DNA from: Loktanella sp. IMCC34160
GTDB lineage: Bacteria > Pseudomonadota > Alphaproteobacteria > Rhodobacterales > Rhodobacteraceae
Reading direction: 5' to 3'
Length of the DNA stretch: 64,000 nt
Assembly: GCF_004145845.1 (NCBI RefSeq)
Contig: NZ_SELP01000001.1
Coordinates: 806,001 to 870,000 of the forward strand
Part shown: piece by piece, positions 26,851-36,427 of the stretch
How the letters are laid out: each line of letters begins with the position of its first letter
Numbering within the stretch: the stretch's first letter is position 1
Program-made: the position numbers and the translations under genes
Notes under the pieces: generated by a model
Told to the model about the DNA's origin: nothing
What the model saw: the letters and a program-made list of their open reading frames with translations, nothing else
The model's database searches: none

Positions 26851-28206
26851 ATGATCCATGCGAAGCAGGCGCTGCTGGCCAAAGGGTGGGCCGAAAACGT
26901 CAGGGTGACCGCAGAGGGTGGTGTCATCGACGGCGTCAAAGCAGATACCAAGCCCGCCGCCAGCGACGTGATGGTCGACACCCTCTTGCCTGCGCTCGGC
27001 AATCTGCACAGCCATGCGTTTCAGCGCGCAATGGCGGGTATGACTGAATTTCGTCAGGCCGGGCGCGACAGTTTTTGGACGTGGCGGGAACTGATGTACC
27101 GCTTCTCGGACCGTCTGTCGCCAGAGCAGATTCAGGCGATCGCCGCGCAGGTCTATGTCGAGATGCTAGAGGCGGGATACGCCAGCGTGGGGGAGTTTCA
27201 CTATGTCCATCACCAACGTGGCGGCGCCCCATATGACAACATCGCGGAACTGTCCGAGCGGATCTTCGCGGCGGCTGCCCAGACCGGGATCGGCCTGACG
27301 CATCTTCCGGTCCTATACAGCTATGGCGGGGCGGGTCAGGTCGCGCTGAATGCCGGACAGATGCGGTTTGGAAACGATGTGGATGGCTTTTTGCGGCTTG
27401 TCGAGAAAGCCAAAGCCGCACTCGGTTCCCTGCCGCCGGATGCCAGGATCGGCATCGCGCCGCATTCCTTGCGCGCCACGTCGCCAGAGGATCTGGCCCG
27501 CGTCGTTGCGCAGCAGACGCAGGGGCCAATCCATATCCACATCGCCGAACAACGTCGCGAAGTGACGGATGTCGAGGCGTGGCTGGGCGCGCGGCCCGTG
27601 GAATGGCTTCTTGATCATCACGCCGTCGACGACCGATGGTGCCTGATCCATGCGACGCATATGACGAAAGCCGAGACGGGTGATCTTGCCAGGACCGGCG
27701 CAGTTGCCGGGCTGTGCCCGGTGACCGAAGCAAACCTTGGCGACGGTCCTTTCAACGGGTCAGACTTCATCGCGGCAGGCGGGCGCTTTGGCGTCGGTTC
27801 GGACTCCAACGTCAATATTTCGCTGACGGAAGAGTTGCGCATTCTGGAGTATTCACAACGCCTGCGCGACATGAGCCGCAACGTGCTGGTTCCGGGCCAA
27901 GGGTCCGTCGGCGAATTTCTCTATACTTCGGCGGCGCGAGGAGGCGCGCAGGCCCTTGACCGGAACGCCGGTGTTATCGCGCCGGACCGCCTTGCGGATC
28001 TGGTTGCGATCAATAGTGCGGCGCCCTCTCTGTGCGCGTTGTCCCGCGATCAGCTGCTAGATGGGTTGGTCTTCGCGGCGAAGGATACCATTGTGACTGA
28101 CGTATGGAGCGCCGGCAGGCACGTTGTCCAAGCAGGGCGTCACATCGCGCGCGATGTTGTTTTCGAAGCCTACTGCGCGGCGATGAAAGGCTTGCTGGAC
28201 GGCTGA
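26851..28206 (+). CDS. hutF: Formimidoylglutamate deiminase
   Basis: Amidohydrolase-fold enzyme, 451 aa, converting N-formimidoyl-L-glutamate to N-formyl-L-glutamate and ammonia, for HutG. Metal-binding [14 protein letters not shown] is near residue 50, [11 protein letters not shown] is central, and IHATHMT and [11 protein letters not shown] supply further ligands. ATG 26851 was chosen; an in-frame ATG at 26812 lies inside the palindrome and would give a poor leader. Divergent from hutI. Confidence 0.96.
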   Translation: MIHAKQALLAKGWAENVRVTAEGGVIDGVKADTKPAASDVMVDTLLPALGNLHSHAFQRAMAGMTEFRQAGRDSFWTWRELMYRFSDRLSPEQIQAIAAQVYVEMLEAGYASVGEFHYVHHQRGGAPYDNIAELSERIFAAAAQTGIGLTHLPVLYSYGGAGQVALNAGQMRFGNDVDGFLRLVEKAKAALGSLPPDARIGIAPHSLRATSPEDLARVVAQQTQGPIHIHIAEQRREVTDVEAWLGARPVEWLLDHHAVDDRWCLIHATHMTKAETGDLARTGAVAGLCPVTEANLGDGPFNGSDFIAAGGRFGVGSDSNVNISLTEELRILEYSQRLRDMSRNVLVPGQGSVGEFLYTSAARGGAQALDRNAGVIAPDRLADLVAINSAAPSLCALSRDQLLDGLVFAAKDTIVTDVWSAGRHVVQAGRHIARDVVFEAYCAAMKGLLDG

Positions 28207-28255
28207 TGCAGAGCCGCAAAGTCTCGGGTCCGACAGAGGGACGGCCCAATCGCCC

Positions 28256-30070
28256 CTATCCTTCGGCCGCCGCCCATCCCAAGGTCTTCCACAAGCTATC
28301 GTAGCAGGTCGCGAGGCCACGGAGCATTTCCGCTGACGCGGTGCCCTTGGCCTGCCACCCCATCGTGGCGACCCCAAGGATGCGTGGGGCGAGCATCGGT
28401 TCCATTTCGGTATCGCGGGTGGTGAATTCCGACCAGAACGTGCCCTGAACCCCAATGATGTTGGCCTCAAGCTCTGGTTCGTCGGCGGGCACGGGATCCC
28501 AGTTGATGGTGTCCTCCAGCCCGATGATCGCGGCCCAGCTTGCACCCCAGTCGTCGGGGTCACCTGTATGCGCCATGTCGAGGTAATGGTGCTGGCCCGG
28601 TGTCATCACTACCTTGTAGCCATCCCGTGCCGCCGCGATCCCCGGACCCTGGCCGGTCCAGCTGAACAGGATCGCGTCGTTTCCGATGCCCTGTTTGCCA
28701 CGCGCCGCTTCCTCCCACGCAGCGGGGGTCTTGCCCATGTCGACAAGCCGGCTGGCAAGGCGGTTCATGGTCCAACCCTGAAGATCGTCGGTGCCGTCCA
28801 GCCCCTCGGCCTCCATCAGCTTGCGCGCGGCGGGCGACCCGCCCCATGTCCCGTGGGGCAGTTCATCACAGCCCAGATGAAGGACGGAGAAGGGGAAGAT
28901 TTCGGCCACCTCGTCGGCCATCGCCTCCCAGACCCGCCAGCTTTCGGGTTGGGCCGGGTTCATGACGTTTGCGGGATAGCCCTGCACCGACACCTCGGCC
29001 CCGTTTTCCAAGGGGTCACGGGTGTCCGGAAAGACCCGCGCCAGGGCCAGCGCATGGGCGGGAACCTCGATCTCGGGCATGACTTCGATATTCAGGGCGC
29101 GGGCATGGGCGACGACACGGTCTGCGTCGGCCCGGGAATAGCTGCCGCCAGACCGGATGCCGCCGCCGAAGACGCCGGGAATCAATTCACCCTCGCCCCG
29201 GTAGTGGGTTGCCGACAGTTCCGGCAGGCTGTCCAGTTCCAGCCGGAATGCCTCGTCATCGGCGAAATGCCAGTGGAAGCGGTTCAGCTTGAGCAGGGCC
29301 ATCAGGTCCAGCAGTCGCAGGATCGTGTCGACGCTGTAGAAATGCCGCGCGCAATCAAGATGTTGGCCGCGCCACTGGAAACGGGGCGCGTCGCTGATCG
29401 TGCCGCAGGGCAACTGGCCGTCATGGGTGTGGATCAGCGTCAGCAGGGTCACCGCGCCGTAGAATGCCCCGGCGCGGTCGGCATGCCGCAGGGTGATCCC
29501 GTCGGGCGCGATGATCAGGTCATGGGCCTCTGGGGCAAGGTCGGGCGCGTCCTCCAGCCGGAGCGGGACGCCACCGGGCTGGATCAGGGGGGGCATGCCG
29601 CAACGCCGGGCCAGCGCATCGGCGGCGGCGATCGGCTCGGCGGTGTTGTCGATGCCGCGACACGCGAGGGTTTCGCCGGTCAGGCTGGCGTCTCGGGGCT
29701 GGGGGCACAGCCGCAGCACGGGCAGGGTGCCGCCCCATGCCTTGCCAGACCGCCGCACCCCGGCGGGCAAGGCGGGCAGGGGCAGGGGGCCTTCGGCGGT
29801 GCGCAGATAGGGGCCAAGAGTCAGCCACGCCCGGTTCGCCGGGGCGTAGTCCGGGTTTTCATGGGCGATGGTCAGCGTGTGAGGCCGTCCCGGAGCAAGG
29901 TCGGGCAGGGCGATTTCGGTATATCCCCCAAGGCTATGAACCCGGGTTCCCCCGTCGATCACGACCATCGGGGCCATGCAGGAAAAGCAGAAGACCGGGG
30001 CCGTCAGCGCCCGGTCGCTGGTGATCGTGCAGCGGATTGCGGTCCCGTCGATACGGGCGTCGAATTTCAT
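28256..30070 (-). CDS. Beta-N-acetylhexosaminidase, GH20, probably cytoplasmic
   Basis: Family 20 glycoside hydrolase, 604 aa, removing terminal beta-GlcNAc or GalNAc. The catalytic Asp-Glu pair is in VLHLGCDELPHGTWGG. The (beta/alpha)8 barrel begins near FQWRGQHLDCARHFYSV, and FHWHFADDEAFRLEL carries the substrate HxGGH-like region in altered form. There is no signal peptide (start MKFDARIDGTAIRCTIT), so it should act on imported oligosaccharide. It lies 24 bases after the GntR gene and is convergent with hutF. Confidence 0.93.
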   Translation of the reverse strand: MKFDARIDGTAIRCTITSDRALTAPVFCFSCMAPMVVIDGGTRVHSLGGYTEIALPDLAPGRPHTLTIAHENPDYAPANRAWLTLGPYLRTAEGPLPLPALPAGVRRSGKAWGGTLPVLRLCPQPRDASLTGETLACRGIDNTAEPIAAADALARRCGMPPLIQPGGVPLRLEDAPDLAPEAHDLIIAPDGITLRHADRAGAFYGAVTLLTLIHTHDGQLPCGTISDAPRFQWRGQHLDCARHFYSVDTILRLLDLMALLKLNRFHWHFADDEAFRLELDSLPELSATHYRGEGELIPGVFGGGIRSGGSYSRADADRVVAHARALNIEVMPEIEVPAHALALARVFPDTRDPLENGAEVSVQGYPANVMNPAQPESWRVWEAMADEVAEIFPFSVLHLGCDELPHGTWGGSPAARKLMEAEGLDGTDDLQGWTMNRLASRLVDMGKTPAAWEEAARGKQGIGNDAILFSWTGQGPGIAAARDGYKVVMTPGQHHYLDMAHTGDPDDWGASWAAIIGLEDTINWDPVPADEPELEANIIGVQGTFWSEFTTRDTEMEPMLAPRILGVATMGWQAKGTASAEMLRGLATCYDSLWKTLGWAAAEG

Positions 30071-30094
30071 GTCTTGTCCCCCAAAAGGTTCGGC

Positions 30095-30859
30095 CTACCC
30101 CCCGTCGGGGCGCAGTTCGGCCACAAAGTCGTAGATGTCCGGGCGGTAGTAGCCGCGGGTGAATTCAATCGGCCGCCCGCTGGACAGAAACGCGGTCCGG
30201 TCGATCTGAAGGATCGCGGTGTTGTCGGCCACGCCAAGCAGCTGTGCGTTCTCGCCGGTGATATTGATGGCGGTGACCCGCTGGATCGCGCGGCTGGGGG
30301 CAAGGCCCGTGCGCCGCAGGACGGCATAAAGGGATGTCTCGACCGCGTCCGGATCGGGCAGAACGTCGGACGGAAGCGAGGACCGTTCGATTGCCATCGG
30401 CGTGCCATCGGCGCTGCGCAGCCGGTCGATGCGGGCGACCTGCTGGCTGGGGGACAGGCCTAGGGCCATCATCTCGTCCGGCGCGGGCGGAAACAGGCCC
30501 CGGCTCAGCACGCGGCTGGTAGATACCCGGCCACGGGCCTGCATGTTCTCGGTAAACGAGACGAGACTGGAGAGCGATTGTTCGGTCTTGGCTGCCACGC
30601 CCATGACAAAACTGCCCGCGCCGCGCCGCTGTTCCACCAGCCCCGCATCGACAAGTTCCGCGACGGCCTTGCGCACGGTAACCCGGCTGACCTCGGCCAT
30701 TTCGGCAAGGTCACGCTCGGGCGGAAGTTGGCGCCCTTTTTCCAGCCGCCCATCGGTCACTGCCCGCCCGATGTGGCGCGACAACTGGATGTAGCGGGCC
30801 CCTTCGCCGGGGCGATACCAGGCGTCCGGGTGGAACAGGGAGGCGTATGAGCTGGGCAC
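30095..30859 (-). CDS. GntR family regulator with UTRA domain (NagR/NagQ-like)
   Basis: Regulator of 254 aa. Winged-helix domain at residues 18-90 (LPPERDLAEMAEVSRVTVRKAV), then a UTRA effector domain with the ARIDRLRSADGTPMAIERSSLP segment. In amino-sugar clusters such proteins sense GlcN6P or GlcNAc6P. It heads the minus-strand pair with the GH20 gene, divergent from the transporter operon, with an array of TTGGTA half-sites between. Confidence 0.92.
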   Translation of the reverse strand: MPSSYASLFHPDAWYRPGEGARYIQLSRHIGRAVTDGRLEKGRQLPPERDLAEMAEVSRVTVRKAVAELVDAGLVEQRRGAGSFVMGVAAKTEQSLSSLVSFTENMQARGRVSTSRVLSRGLFPPAPDEMMALGLSPSQQVARIDRLRSADGTPMAIERSSLPSDVLPDPDAVETSLYAVLRRTGLAPSRAIQRVTAINITGENAQLLGVADNTAILQIDRTAFLSSGRPIEFTRGYYRPDIYDFVAELRPDGG

Positions 30860-30873
30860 GGCGTGATTCCTTA

Positions 30874-31018
30874 TTGGTATTCTTTTTATAGGACCAAAAG
30901 TTCGTTGCCGGCTAGTCGGAATATTCGGATACCAGAATATATCATTGAAAATGCGTGATAAATAATATTGCGCTGCATGTTGGTATTATTTTGGTAGTAT
31001 AAATTGGTTTTCGTGGTA
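30874..31018. promoter_or_regulatory. Divergent promoter region with repeated TGGTA half-sites
   Basis: An A/T-rich island in high-GC DNA. An inverted pair TTGGT (30874-30878) / ACCAA (30893-30897) lies nearest the regulator gene. ATATTC-N8-GAATAT at 30921-30940 contains ATACCAG. Towards the operon TTGGTA recurs at 30980 and 30991 (11 bp apart), then TTGGTT at 31004 and TGGTA at 31014. These are plausible GntR-type binding sites for control of both directions. Confidence 0.6.
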
Positions 31019-31080
31019 GCGTTCTGCCCACAACACGATTCGTGCCTGTTGCGGGGCGCGCCAGATATCCGGGGGGAACA

Positions 31081-31998
31081 TTGTCCGATCAAAGCCAAAC
31101 CACGGCACCGATGCGCCGCGCGCTGCCTGAAGCATGGTTCGCCTGGCTTCTGGTGGCCCCAGCCGTCATCTTCATCGGCGTCATCGTCGCATGGCCGCTT
31201 GCCGAAACTGTCCGCCTGTCGTTCACCGACGCGAAGCTGAACAGCGAAAGCTATGTCGGGTTTGAAAACTACGCGGATCTCCTGAGCAGCAGCAAGACCT
31301 ACGAGACGGTCATCCGCACCTTCTACTGGATGTTCCTGTCGGTGGGGCTGAAACTGGTGCTGGGGCTGATCGGGGCCACGCTGCTGAATGCCGCCGTTCC
31401 GGGCCGCGCGCTGTTTCGGGTGTTGGTCATGCCGCCCTGGGTCATTCCGATTGCGATCGGCTGTTTCGGTTGGCTGTGGCTTTATAACGGGCACTTCGGG
31501 CTGATTTCCGGGATGCTGCAACGGTTCGGTATCCTCGATGGCCCGTTTGAATTCCTCGCCTACAAGACCTCGGCCTTCTATTCGGCCATCGTGACGGATG
31601 TCTGGATCGGCACGCCCATGGTGACGCTGTTCCTTCTGGCCGCGATGCAGGGGGTCAGCCGTGACCTGTACGAGGCGGCCTGGGTCGATGGGGCAGGGCG
31701 TTGGTACCGGTTCCGCCGGATCACGATCCCGCAGATCATGCCGGTGCTTGTCTCCATGGCGCTCCTCTCGGCGATCTGGACCTTCAACAGCTTCGAAATC
31801 ATCTGGATCCTGACCGAGGGCGGCCCGCGTGGCGCAACCACGACGCTGATCGTGGACACCTACAAGACAGCGATCGGCAACTACAAATTCGGCGAAGGCG
31901 CAGCCCGCGCGGTGATCATCGTGATCCTGCTGGCCCTCTTCAGCCTCATCTACCTGTTCTTCCTGAACAAGGTGAACCGCAAGTACGGGGTGAAGTAA
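31081..31998 (+). CDS. Sugar ABC transporter permease (MalF/UgpA type)
   Basis: First inner-membrane permease of a carbohydrate importer, 305 aa, six helices. I favour TTG 31081 because GGGGGGAA stands immediately upstream; ATG 31111 is the alternative. Helix 1 is FAWLLVAPAVIFIGVIVAWPLAET in two parts. The coupling loop is YEAAWVDGAGRWYRFRRITI, matching the EAA motif. Start of a ten-gene operon ending with cutC. Confidence 0.94.
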   Translation: MSDQSQTTAPMRRALPEAWFAWLLVAPAVIFIGVIVAWPLAETVRLSFTDAKLNSESYVGFENYADLLSSSKTYETVIRTFYWMFLSVGLKLVLGLIGATLLNAAVPGRALFRVLVMPPWVIPIAIGCFGWLWLYNGHFGLISGMLQRFGILDGPFEFLAYKTSAFYSAIVTDVWIGTPMVTLFLLAAMQGVSRDLYEAAWVDGAGRWYRFRRITIPQIMPVLVSMALLSAIWTFNSFEIIWILTEGGPRGATTTLIVDTYKTAIGNYKFGEGAARAVIIVILLALFSLIYLFFLNKVNRKYGVK

Positions 31999-31999
31999 G

Positions 32000-32845
32000 A
32001 TGATGATGGACCGCTACAGCCTTTTGCAGAAGATCGGCATCTACCTTGCCGTCGCGATCTTCCTCGGCTTCATCCTTTTGCCCTTCGTGGAAATGTTCGT
32101 GGTGTCCCTGCGCCCGCTTGAACACCTGTTTTCCTCTCCCTATCGGTTCTGGGGCGAGAACTTCAGCTTCGACGCCTATAGCCGGATGTGGGAAACCGTG
32201 CCGCTTCTGGGCCGCTATATCTGGAACTCCATCTTCATCTCGGGGATGGTGACCGGGTTGACCCTGATCTTCGTGATCCCCGCGGCCTATGCCTTTGCCC
32301 GGCTGGAATTCCCGTTCAAAAACGGCACACTGGGCATCTTTCTGGCCGTCAACATGTTCACCGGCGCTGTGCTGCTGATCCCGCTCTACCGGGTGCTGCG
32401 GACGCTGGGCCTGCTGAACACCTATTGGGCGATGATCGTGCCCGGCGTTGCCTTCCTGATCCCGACCGGCATCTGGCTCTTGCGCAGCTATCTGGAAAAG
32501 ATCCCGCGCGAGCTGGAAGAGGCGGCTTTTGTCGATGGGGCCAGCCGCCTTTACACCCTGCGGCGCGTGGTCCTGCCGCTGGCGGTGCCGGGCCTGATCG
32601 TGGTCAGCGTGGCCGTCTTCATCACCGCCTATGCCCAGCAATTCCTCTTTGCGATCACCTTCAATCAGGTGCGCGAACTGCAACCCCTGCCGGCCGGTCT
32701 GTATGAATTCATCGGCTATCAGGATGTCACCTGGAACGAGATGATGGCGGCCTCGCTGACCGGCGTCCTGCCCGTCATGCTGATCTTCCTCTTCTTGCAG
32801 AAATACCTCGTCGCGGGTCTGACCGCGGGCGCGGTGAAAGAATAA
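32000..32845 (+). CDS. Sugar ABC transporter permease (MalG/UgpE type)
   Basis: Second permease, 281 aa, one base after the first. Six helices beginning IGIYLAVAIFLGFILLPFVE. The EAA-type coupling loop is ELEEAAFVDGASRLYTLRRV. It pairs with the upstream permease to form the channel, coupled to the ATPase encoded three genes downstream from the operon start. Confidence 0.95.
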   Translation: MMMDRYSLLQKIGIYLAVAIFLGFILLPFVEMFVVSLRPLEHLFSSPYRFWGENFSFDAYSRMWETVPLLGRYIWNSIFISGMVTGLTLIFVIPAAYAFARLEFPFKNGTLGIFLAVNMFTGAVLLIPLYRVLRTLGLLNTYWAMIVPGVAFLIPTGIWLLRSYLEKIPRELEEAAFVDGASRLYTLRRVVLPLAVPGLIVVSVAVFITAYAQQFLFAITFNQVRELQPLPAGLYEFIGYQDVTWNEMMAASLTGVLPVMLIFLFLQKYLVAGLTAGAVKE

Positions 32846-32879
32846 CAACCCAAGGTCCAACACAAAGGGAGAGACCGAA

Positions 32880-34091
32880 ATGAAGACCGTAAAAACCCTG
32901 TCACTCGGCGCCGTGCTTCTGGCCGGATCGGCCCTGTCGTCTCAGGCGGAAGAGCTGCACTTCATCATGTGCGGCGGCGAAGTCCGCGAGGCCGATCAGG
33001 TCGCCGTCGATGCGTTCGAAGCCGCCCACGAGGGCGTTACCGTGAACATCGAAGCGGTTCCGTGGGGCAACTGTCAGGACAAGTCGCTGACGCTGGCCGC
33101 CGCGGGCGATCCGCCGTCGATCGCCTATATGGGGTCGCGCACCCTGCGTCAGCTGGCCAACAATGACCTGATCGTTCCGGCCCAGATCCCGGCCGAGTGG
33201 GAAGAGGCCTACCAGCCCGGCATCCTGAATACCGTGACCATCGAAGGCACCCGCTGGGGCTATCCGCACGCCTTCTCGACCAAGGCGCTGTATATCAATT
33301 GCGATCTGGCCGAAGCGGCGGGCGTCGCCTGTGAAGCACCGGCCACCTGGGACGACATGTATGCGATGGCCGAAGCCATCCACAACAACACGGATGCTGC
33401 CGGGATCGGCCTTGCGGGCAAGGATTTCGACAACACCATGCACCAGTTCCTGAACTACCTCTATTCCAACGGTGGGGTGGTGATTGATCCGGCGACCGGC
33501 GAAAACAAGCTCGACAGCCAGCAGACCCGCGAAACGCTCGACTTCTACGGCCGCCTTGCCGCCGTGGCGCAGGACGGGCCGACCGCTTGGGAACGTGACC
33601 AGCTGAAGGACCTGTTCAATGACGGTCAGATCGGCATGTATGTTCAGGGTCCGTGGGGCCGTGGCCAGCACAACGAAAGCATCAACGCCATCACCGTTCC
33701 GGTCCCGCACGGGCCCAGCGGCGACAGCGGCACCATCCTGATCACCGACAGCCTTGTGGTGTTCAAGGGCTCGGGCCACGAAGACCTGGCACAGGAACTG
33801 GCGCAGGCGCTGGCCTCGGGCGAGGCGCAGTATGACCTCGACCAAAGCTGGGGTCTGACCCCGATCTTCCAGTATGAAAAGCTGGGCATCGAAAACCCCT
33901 ACTACGTGGGTGACGATTTCTGGGGTGTCTACACCGCCGGAATCGCCGCCGGGGGCCCCGAGCCGCTGGTCGAGGATTTCAAATCGCTCCAGTCGGTCTT
34001 CACCAACATGGTGCAGGGCATCCTTCTGCAGGATGACACCGTCGACAACCTCGTGACCATCGCGGGCGAGGAACTCGACGACGCGCTCTAA
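32880..34091 (+). CDS. Sugar ABC transporter substrate-binding protein
   Basis: Extracellular solute-binding protein family 1, 403 aa. Signal peptide MKTVKTLSLGAVLLAGSALS with cleavage after SQA. The mature protein carries conserved segments (AVDAFEAAHEGVTVNIEAVPW, NDGQIGMYVQGPWG). Context with GH20, NagA and ROK kinase points to GlcNAc oligosaccharides or related amino sugars. RBS GGGAGAG lies six to ten bases before ATG 32880. Confidence 0.94.
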   Translation: MKTVKTLSLGAVLLAGSALSSQAEELHFIMCGGEVREADQVAVDAFEAAHEGVTVNIEAVPWGNCQDKSLTLAAAGDPPSIAYMGSRTLRQLANNDLIVPAQIPAEWEEAYQPGILNTVTIEGTRWGYPHAFSTKALYINCDLAEAAGVACEAPATWDDMYAMAEAIHNNTDAAGIGLAGKDFDNTMHQFLNYLYSNGGVVIDPATGENKLDSQQTRETLDFYGRLAAVAQDGPTAWERDQLKDLFNDGQIGMYVQGPWGRGQHNESINAITVPVPHGPSGDSGTILITDSLVVFKGSGHEDLAQELAQALASGEAQYDLDQSWGLTPIFQYEKLGIENPYYVGDDFWGVYTAGIAAGGPEPLVEDFKSLQSVFTNMVQGILLQDDTVDNLVTIAGEELDDAL

Positions 34092-34109
34092 GGCGTTTCT
34101 CCCTGGTTT

Positions 34110-34131
34110 GGGCGGCGGTGCGCCGCCGCCC
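34110..34131 (+). repeat. mRNA hairpin after the sugar-binding protein gene
   Basis: GC stem of eight bases (GGGCGGCG / CGCCGCCC) with a short pairing inner loop, 18 bases after the stop. No T-run. As at 1122-1148, it may raise binding-protein expression over downstream genes by stabilising the upstream message. Confidence 0.55.
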
Positions 34132-34168
34132 GGATCATCCCAACAGATTCCAACGACAGGACAGTCCC

Positions 34169-35266
34169 GTGGCGACACTCGATCTTGAAAACATCAGCAA
34201 ATCCTTCGGTTCGGCCAAGGTCTTGCACGACATCGACCTTGCGATCCGGGACAAGGAATTCGTGGTCTTCGTGGGCCCATCGGGCTGTGGCAAATCCACC
34301 CTTCTGCGGATCATCGCCGGGTTGGAAGAGTCGACGGCTGGCAAGATCGTCATCGGCGGTCAGGATGTCAGCGGGGCCCATCCGGTTGACCGGGGGATTT
34401 CCATGGTGTTCCAGTCCTACGCGCTTTATCCGCACCTGTCGGTGTTCGAGAACATCGCCTTCCCGCTGCGGGTTCAGAAGATGGGCGCGGACGACCTGAA
34501 GGCGCGGGTCCATCGCGCCGCCGATATCCTGCAGCTGACCGACAAGCTGCAGCTGAAACCGGGGCAGTTGTCCGGCGGGCAGCGGCAGCGCGTCGCCATC
34601 GGCCGGTCCATCGTGCGCGAACCCAAGGTGTTCCTGTTCGACGAACCCCTGTCCAACCTTGACGCCGCCCTGCGGGGCGACATGCGGGTGGAACTGTCCC
34701 AGCTTCACCGCGAGTTGAACGCGACCATGGTCTATGTGACCCACGATCAGGTTGAGGCAATGACGATGGCCGACCGGATCGTGGTGCTGAACGGCGGGCG
34801 GGTCGAACAATTCGGCACCCCGATGGAGCTGTACCACCACCCGGCGACCAAATTCGTCGCGGGCTTTATCGGGCAGCCGAACATGAATTTCGTCCCCGGC
34901 GTTGTCGCCGGTGTGGACGCGGCGGGTGTGGCCGTTGACCTTGATGCCGGGGGCCGGTTGGTCTTGCCGATCGAGGCGGATGGCGCGGCCAAGGGCGACC
35001 GGGTCGAGGTCGGGATGCGCCCGGAAGATATCCGGCTTGGTGAGGGGCTAAGCCTGAATGTGAAGGTCATCGAACGGCTGGGCGGCGTGACCCTTGCCTA
35101 TGGCGCGCTGGGTGATGACACAAGGTTCTGCGCGGCGCTGGACGGGGTGGCCCCCGCGCGCGAAGGCGAACCGCTGGCGCTGTCCATCGACCCCGCCGCC
35201 TGTCACCTGTTTAATTCCGATGGCCGGGTCATGCGCCGCAAGGCCGCCCCCGCCCTCGTCGCCTGA
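34169..35266 (+). CDS. Sugar ABC transporter ATPase (UgpC/MsmK type)
   Basis: Cytoplasmic ATPase, 365 aa. GTG 34169 starts the canonical ATLDLENISKSFG; an upstream ATG would add an unrelated leader through the hairpin. Walker A GPSGCGKST near residue 38, signature LSGGQRQRVAIGRS, Walker B VFLFDEPLSNLD, H-loop VTHDQ. The C-terminal TOBE regulatory domain (from about 240) is characteristic of CUT1 sugar importers. Confidence 0.95.
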   Translation: MATLDLENISKSFGSAKVLHDIDLAIRDKEFVVFVGPSGCGKSTLLRIIAGLEESTAGKIVIGGQDVSGAHPVDRGISMVFQSYALYPHLSVFENIAFPLRVQKMGADDLKARVHRAADILQLTDKLQLKPGQLSGGQRQRVAIGRSIVREPKVFLFDEPLSNLDAALRGDMRVELSQLHRELNATMVYVTHDQVEAMTMADRIVVLNGGRVEQFGTPMELYHHPATKFVAGFIGQPNMNFVPGVVAGVDAAGVAVDLDAGGRLVLPIEADGAAKGDRVEVGMRPEDIRLGEGLSLNVKVIERLGGVTLAYGALGDDTRFCAALDGVAPAREGEPLALSIDPAACHLFNSDGRVMRRKAAPALVA

Positions 35267-35278
35267 GGGAGAGACGCG

Positions 35279-36427
35279 ATGAAAGTTGCAACCGCCGGGA
35301 TCGGCCTGCGGGCCGGTCATGTCCTCTCTGTCCTGAAAGAGACCATGCCCGAGGTGGAGTTCGTGGGCTTCTACGACCCGCAGCCGACCCATCTGGAGAT
35401 GATCGGCGAGGATGTGCCGCGCTTCGACAGCGTCGAGGAGATGCTGGCGACGACCAAGCCCGATCTCTATTTCGTGGGTTCCCCCAACCGCTTCCATCTG
35501 GAGCAGATCCGCGCGGGGCTACAGGCGGACGTTCCCCATATCTTCACCGAAAAGCCGGTGGTCGTCTCGATCGCCGAAACGATGGAGCTGGCCCGCCTTC
35601 TGCACACGCACGGCGGGGCAAGCCGGCTCATGGTCGGGCTGGTCCTGCGCTATTCCCAGCACATGGTCGATCTGCGTGCGGCCCTTGGGGCCGGGGTTCT
35701 GGGGCAGATCGCCTCGCTTGAGGCCAATGAACACATCGGCCCCTACCACGGCGCGTTCTTCATGCGCGACTGGCGGCGCAAGGTCGAACATTCGGGCGGC
35801 TTCATGCTGGAAAAATGCTGCCACGATCTGGACCTTTACAACATGATCACCGCCTCGCGACCTGCGCGGGTGGCCAGTTTCGGCGGGCGGCGGTCGTTCC
35901 TGCCCGACTACGCCCCCGCTTCGAACGCCGAGGCCGAGATTTTCCACGTCAAGAAATCGGTCTGGGACTCCACCGATGATCCATTCCGGTCGGATGGCGA
36001 TATCATCGACTTCCAGACAGCGATCCTGTCCTATGAAAGCGGCGCGAGCCTTGCCTTTCACACCAACCTGAACGTGCCGGACGAACACCGCCGGTTCTGC
36101 GTGATCGGGGCAAAGGGCATGGCCGAGGGCGATTTCATGCGCGGCTATCTGAAGGTCACGCAACGCGACGGGACCGTCTATGCCGACCATGACTACACCA
36201 CGGGCGACCGCGCCGGGCAGGGCCACCATTACGGCGCGGATCATATGATGGTCGAAGATATCGCCGCCTTCCTGCGCGGGCAGGCCGATGCGCTGCCCGT
36301 GTCCATCGTGGACGCGCTCGAGGCCGGGGTGGCGGCGTTGGCGCTGGACGAGGCGCGGGTCAAAGGGCAGGTCGTGGACCTGACGGACGCCTGGGCCGAG
36401 TTCGATCAATACGGGCTTCGGGGATGA
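35279..36427 (+). CDS. Gfo/Idh/MocA family oxidoreductase
   Basis: NAD(P)-dependent sugar dehydrogenase-like protein, 382 aa. The N-terminal Rossmann fold begins KVATAGIGLRAGHVLSV, with the diagnostic EKPV motif in HIFTEKPVVV; the catalytic region includes SGGFMLEKCCHDLDLYN. The nucleotide loop lacks the standard GxGxxG exactly, so cofactor preference is uncertain. In this operon it may oxidise or epimerise an imported amino sugar; the substrate is unknown. GGGAGAG precedes ATG 35279. Confidence 0.92.
   Translation: MKVATAGIGLRAGHVLSVLKETMPEVEFVGFYDPQPTHLEMIGEDVPRFDSVEEMLATTKPDLYFVGSPNRFHLEQIRAGLQADVPHIFTEKPVVVSIAETMELARLLHTHGGASRLMVGLVLRYSQHMVDLRAALGAGVLGQIASLEANEHIGPYHGAFFMRDWRRKVEHSGGFMLEKCCHDLDLYNMITASRPARVASFGGRRSFLPDYAPASNAEAEIFHVKKSVWDSTDDPFRSDGDIIDFQTAILSYESGASLAFHTNLNVPDEHRRFCVIGAKGMAEGDFMRGYLKVTQRDGTVYADHDYTTGDRAGQGHHYGADHMMVEDIAAFLRGQADALPVSIVDALEAGVAALALDEARVKGQVVDLTDAWAEFDQYGLRG

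Noticed and set aside
28568-30463. Long plus-strand frame across the GH20 and GntR genes
   Set aside because: It crosses two well-supported minus-strand genes and reads as Gly/Arg/Gln-rich filler.
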